Shown piece by piece: positions 60,221-64,000 of a DNA stretch of 64,000 nucleotides. Source of the stretch: Lunularia cruciata (taxonomy: Eukaryota; Streptophyta; Marchantiopsida; Lunulariales; Lunulariaceae). Location of the stretch: positions 4,841,001-4,905,000 of the forward strand of contig OX419755.1 of the NCBI GenBank assembly GCA_948567375.1, in the 5' to 3' direction. Every line of letters starts with the position of its first letter. The first letter of the stretch is position 1. The notes below the pieces were generated by a model that was not told the origin of the DNA, did no database searches, and was given only the letters and a program-made list of their open reading frames with translations. The position numbers were made by a program, and so were the translations under genes.

Positions 60221-63200
60221 ATGAATGAGATGAATGGAATTTATGGACCACCAAATCCATTTCCACCAAACCATTGGGATTTTTGTATCCAAGTACTACC
60301 CAAGCATTGTTTTACACAATTCATCATTTCACGCTTTGGGCAAGTTTTTTTGCTTATGATCATCGTATTTGAGGAACCCTTAGTTCTTTTGGTTGTAACT
60401 TATGGAGAATGGTGGACGTGTTGCTTCTATGTGTTAATAAATTAAATAGATTAAGGAGGGCATGATAGAGTAGCGACCATGGCGGCAATGCTTGAGATTA
60501 TCATTGTTATGCAGCAACAAATCAAACACCTTACTTGATTGTTGGATGGATAAGATCATTAACAACAAGAGCATGTAGAGAATGTACCAATTCAAGAAGG
60601 AGAAGATCAAATCTGATTCACTAAACCCAAAGTATTCAAAGGTAAGAATCTTTTGGATGCAATGGAGAATTTTGTGTTTGATTGTGAATGTTATTTTAAA
60701 GCTACTAATCGTCAAGATAAACAGAAATAGATACTCTTGGCTTCTAGCCAATTAGATGGAGTAGCAAAGCTATAGTAGTGATTTTGAGTGGAGAAAACTA
60801 AACGGTAAATTTTTGCACCAATCTTCACGTGGGAAAAGTTCAAGAGTGCAATAATTAGTTGATTCCAAGCTATAAATGCGACACGAGCTGTACAAGACAA
60901 GTTGGTAGAATTGAAAAAGATTGGCTTTGTAAGAATTTACATCACGCAATTTCAAAACACAATCATATAATTTGTAGATATACTAGAAGGTGAAGCTCTA
61001 GATGAATTTGTGATGAGCTTGAAGTCAAGAACCAAATTAAAGGTAACTATGTGAGAGCCACAATACTTGGAGGAAGCCATGTGGTTGGACAAATGCTTTG
61101 ATTCCTTGGTTGCAACAACTTGGTCTTGACCTTGACCTCCTTAAAACCTACCAATACACAACACATGGGTGGAGGAACCGGCACCAATGGAGATTGATGC
61201 CATTCAACAAAGACCACTTGGCAATACAACTAGAGAAAAAATATGACAAAATGGTGATTATTTTTATTGTCACCATTTGGAACATTGTATCATTGAACAT
61301 TCTTGAGTGACCACTCAAGAATGTGCAACCACAACAAGTCACCCAAATGGAGTTTGGGAAGTAGAATGATCAAGGAAATGAGGAATCCCAATTGGAGATT
61401 TTGAGCCGTCTATTGAGAGCTTGATTAGTTCCAATGAGATTGAGGGCTTGACTTATGCAAGTTTGCCTCACTTGCAAGGTATATATTTGATTGTGATTGT
61501 AGGATTTTAGTTGATTTTGGAAGTTTTGAGAATTGCATGTCTATGCAATTAGCAAAGGAATTAGTTATTCTTATCAAACCAATAATTAAAAGTATATTGA
61601 TGATAAGAGATGGTAGAAAAGGTTCTACATTCCGTACCTTGCATCCTATTACTTTCATGATTGGGAAGGAATATTTGTTGTGTATGAAGTTTGTAGTGGC
61701 ACCTCTACATTATGATGTCATTCTGGGACTACCTTGGCTTGAAAGTCATAAGGTTCAATTTGATTAGACCCGATAACAATTTCAAGTACAACACCAAGGT
61801 AGGAATTTCTGATTTGATTGTCTGGCACCTTTGAGGAAGACACTAAGAATTGTCAATCCCAAGATGAGAAGTTTGTAAGTAAAGTAACCATAGAGCAAGC
61901 TTTGAAGGAAGAGAAGTCCCACGATGGGAAGTTTGTAAGGAAGGCAGCCATAGAGTAAGCTTTGAAGCAAGAAAGGTACCACAATCGGAAGTTTGTAAGG
62001 AAGGTAGCCATAGAGTAAGCTTTGGATGAAGTGAAGTCCCAAGATGAAAAGTCTGTCAAGAAAGCAGCCATAGAGCGAGCCTTGAAAGAAGTTAAATCCA
62101 TAAATGGGAAGTTTATCAATAAAGTAGCTATAGAGCAAGCTTTGGAAAAAGCTAGGTTTGTTTTGTAGTGTGGATCAAGCCAATTGCACAAGGAGAATAT
62201 AAGGAGAGTCAAGAAACTCATCAAGCAATGGTTAATCAAATAGTTCAAGAGTTTGCAGATGTATTTCTGGATGATCTACCAAAAGGGATTACCTTCTAAT
62301 CATGGTTTGCTTTTCAAGATTGAGTTATTACCAAGGAGTACTCTAGTGAGTAGACCAATCTATTGGCTCTCACCAAAGTAGTTGGAGGAGTTGCAAGTAA
62401 CACTTACAGAGTTATTTGAGAAGGATTTCATATGACATAGATATTTGCTTGGAGAGCACCGGTACTATTTACTCCAAAGAATGATGGAGCATTTTTTTTG
62501 TATTGATTACTATGGGCTAAATAAATAGACAATGAATAATGCATACCCCTTGCCTTGGATTGATGATTTGCTTGATCAATTGAGTGGAGCACAATACTTC
62601 TCCAAGTTGGATCTTCATAGTAGCTTCTAGCAAATCCCTATTGATAAGGAGGATCTGCAAAAGATTACTTTTCTCACAAGGTATGGACATTTTGAGTGGA
62701 GAGTTCTACCTTTTAGGCTCACTAATGCTCCAACAATCTTCATAGATTAGATGCATTAGGTGTTGGATGGATTGTTGGATTGGTACATGATGGTGTTCTA
62801 GGATGATATTTTAATCTATAGCAAGCTAGAGGTAGCTATGTGAATCATGTACAAGAAGTCCTAAGATGACTACGATAGTGAAATTTTTATTGCAAGAAGT
62901 CAAAGTGTACCTTTTGGCAAAAGGAAGTTACCTTCTTGGGTCACAAGATCTCATCGGAGGAGAACAAGATGGAAGAGGAGAAAATCAAGGCCATTACTAA
63001 TTGGGCTACTCCAAAGGATGCTATTGAAGTATGGGAATTTAATGTATTGGCTAGTTTTTTTTGATGGTTCATCCACTATTATGCTCATGTGATTGCACCA
63101 TTGACTGATCTCTTGGGGAAGAACTTGAGCTTTCAATGGACTAACAAGCACAAGGAAGCATTCTAGAAGTTGAAACATATGGTGTCTTCAAGACCAATTC

Positions 63201-64000
63201 CTCAACCATATGATCCTCAACTACCATGTGTGGTTGATTTTGATGCTTCTAACTCTACAATTGGGGCCACGTTGCAAGAAGAATTCATAGGTGGATTGCA
63301 TCCCATTGCCTTTGTATCTTGTAGACTAAATACAACGGAAAGGAATTACTCTGCTTGGGATCAAGAACAACCAGCGATGGTATATGCCACCAAGGTATGG
63401 ATGCATTATCTCTTGGGGAAATAAGTGGTCATGCAAATTGATCACAAGTCCTTGTTGCAAACATTACATTTTGATTACATAAAGAGTTTCCATCATTGAT
63501 GGGAGGAACAACTATAGTTGTTTGATATTAAACTTGAGAAAAAACCTAGTTAGTTCCATGTCATCCTTGATGCACTATCACAAAGATCTGATTTTAACTC
63601 TATACCTCTCATTAGAGGGGCAATTACAATAGTGTCAGTTGACTCCAAAGTCCAGATTGAATTCAGGATAACTCTACAACAAGATCCATTCTTTTAGATG
63701 GTACAAGGTCATCTTGCAACATGCAACAAGGAGTACAACACTTTCTCCTACAAGGAAGGCCATCCATTTTGTGAGAATCAGATGTATGTTCCAGCCAAAG
63801 ATGATCTCCAAACTTGTGCGCCTCTAAGAAGCCCATGACTTATCAATTGTTGGTCACATGAGTGTGGACAAGACTTTGGGTAACCTCCAACACCAATGGT
63901 GGTGGCTCAACATGACAGTTTGTCCAATCATGTGAGAGCTACCAATGCAACAAGGCCAACAATTAAAAACCGAGTGGACTCCTTCAACCATTTGCCATTC
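60221..64000 (+). mobile_element. decayed Ty3/gypsy element B, cut by the window end
   Basis: Domains in order: gag around 60620-60780 (PKVFKGKNLLDAMENF, WYF-less), protease at 61505-61765 (VDFGS active-site-like motif, then VILGLPWLESH), a 300-bp repeat-encoded linker (61857-62156), RT at about 62560-62830 (YFSKLDL-like, ITFLTRYGHFEW, and the FxDD box with an in-frame stop, DDILIYSK near 62797-62820), RNase H at 63180-63420 (VVDFDASNSTIGATL; NYSAWDQEQPAMVYA), and an integrase zinc-finger-like region at 63780-63920 (MYVPAKDD; WW). Numerous stops and frame changes show it is dead. The integrase core and 3' LTR lie beyond 64000. Confidence 0.85.
61857..62156 (+). repeat. five exact 60-bp units encoding a 20-residue repeat
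   Basis: Units start at 61857, 61917, 61977, 62037 and 62097, all exactly 60 bases, preserving frame. Each encodes roughly S-x-D-x-K-[FS]-V-x-K-x-[AT]-I-E-x-A-L-x-x-x-[KR]. The constant positions are the Lys, the IE pair and the AL pair. Units 2 and 3 have a TAA in place of a Gln codon. It lies between the protease and RT of gypsy element B. Confidence 0.92.

Overview
The window looks like nuclear DNA from a land plant, most likely a bryophyte (moss or liverwort). It has spliceosomal genes with short introns, a plant-type secreted PLC-X protein, a phytocyanin relic, and Ty1/copia, Ty3/gypsy and MULE relics. It also carries a pair of NB-ARC immune-receptor-like genes that begin with an alpha/beta-hydrolase domain. 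Hydrolase-NBS receptors are known as a bryophyte class (HNL proteins of liverworts), which is the main reason for favouring a bryophyte; the species cannot be named. A few GC-richer gene islands sit in AT-rich, repeat-laden DNA. Layout: 0-3.2 kb holds a minus-strand gypsy gag-protease relic and local duplications. 4.6-5.3 kb is a GC-rich island with a TATA-like box facing left. 6.04-8.90 kb is an apparently intact eight-exon gene for a secreted PLC-X-domain protein of 370 residues. 9-13 kb is intergenic, with a short repeat array and a doubtful kinase relic. 13.2-18.64 kb (minus) is receptor gene 1. 18.86-19.67 kb has a duplicated exon-like unit and a large foldback. 20.4-28 kb has two decayed copia elements, both on the minus strand. 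29.55-30.02 kb is a four-unit repeat array, followed at 30.62-35.86 kb (plus) by receptor gene 2. 36-42 kb is mostly unassigned, with one minus-strand gypsy LTR. 42.4-43.6 kb has two broken genes, one a phytocyanin. 43.7-52.7 kb has duplications and two long decayed ORFs. 53.0-54.65 kb is a MULE transposase relic. 55.4-64 kb has two decayed gypsy elements on the plus strand, the second running off the window. The centrepiece is the head-to-head receptor pair. Both genes share one exon plan (intron phases 0,0,0,2) and one domain order: alpha/beta hydrolase, NB-ARC, winged-helix-like region, ARM-like repeats, TPR-like repeats. By eye, gene 1 keeps the hydrolase nucleophile Ser but has Pro where the catalytic His is expected, while gene 2 has Cys in place of Ser but keeps the His. 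If the alignment holds, the pair has lost complementary catalytic residues, which would suit sensing, decoy or scaffold roles. About 12 kb of transposon relics now separates the two 5' ends. Neither initiating exon could be fixed with confidence.
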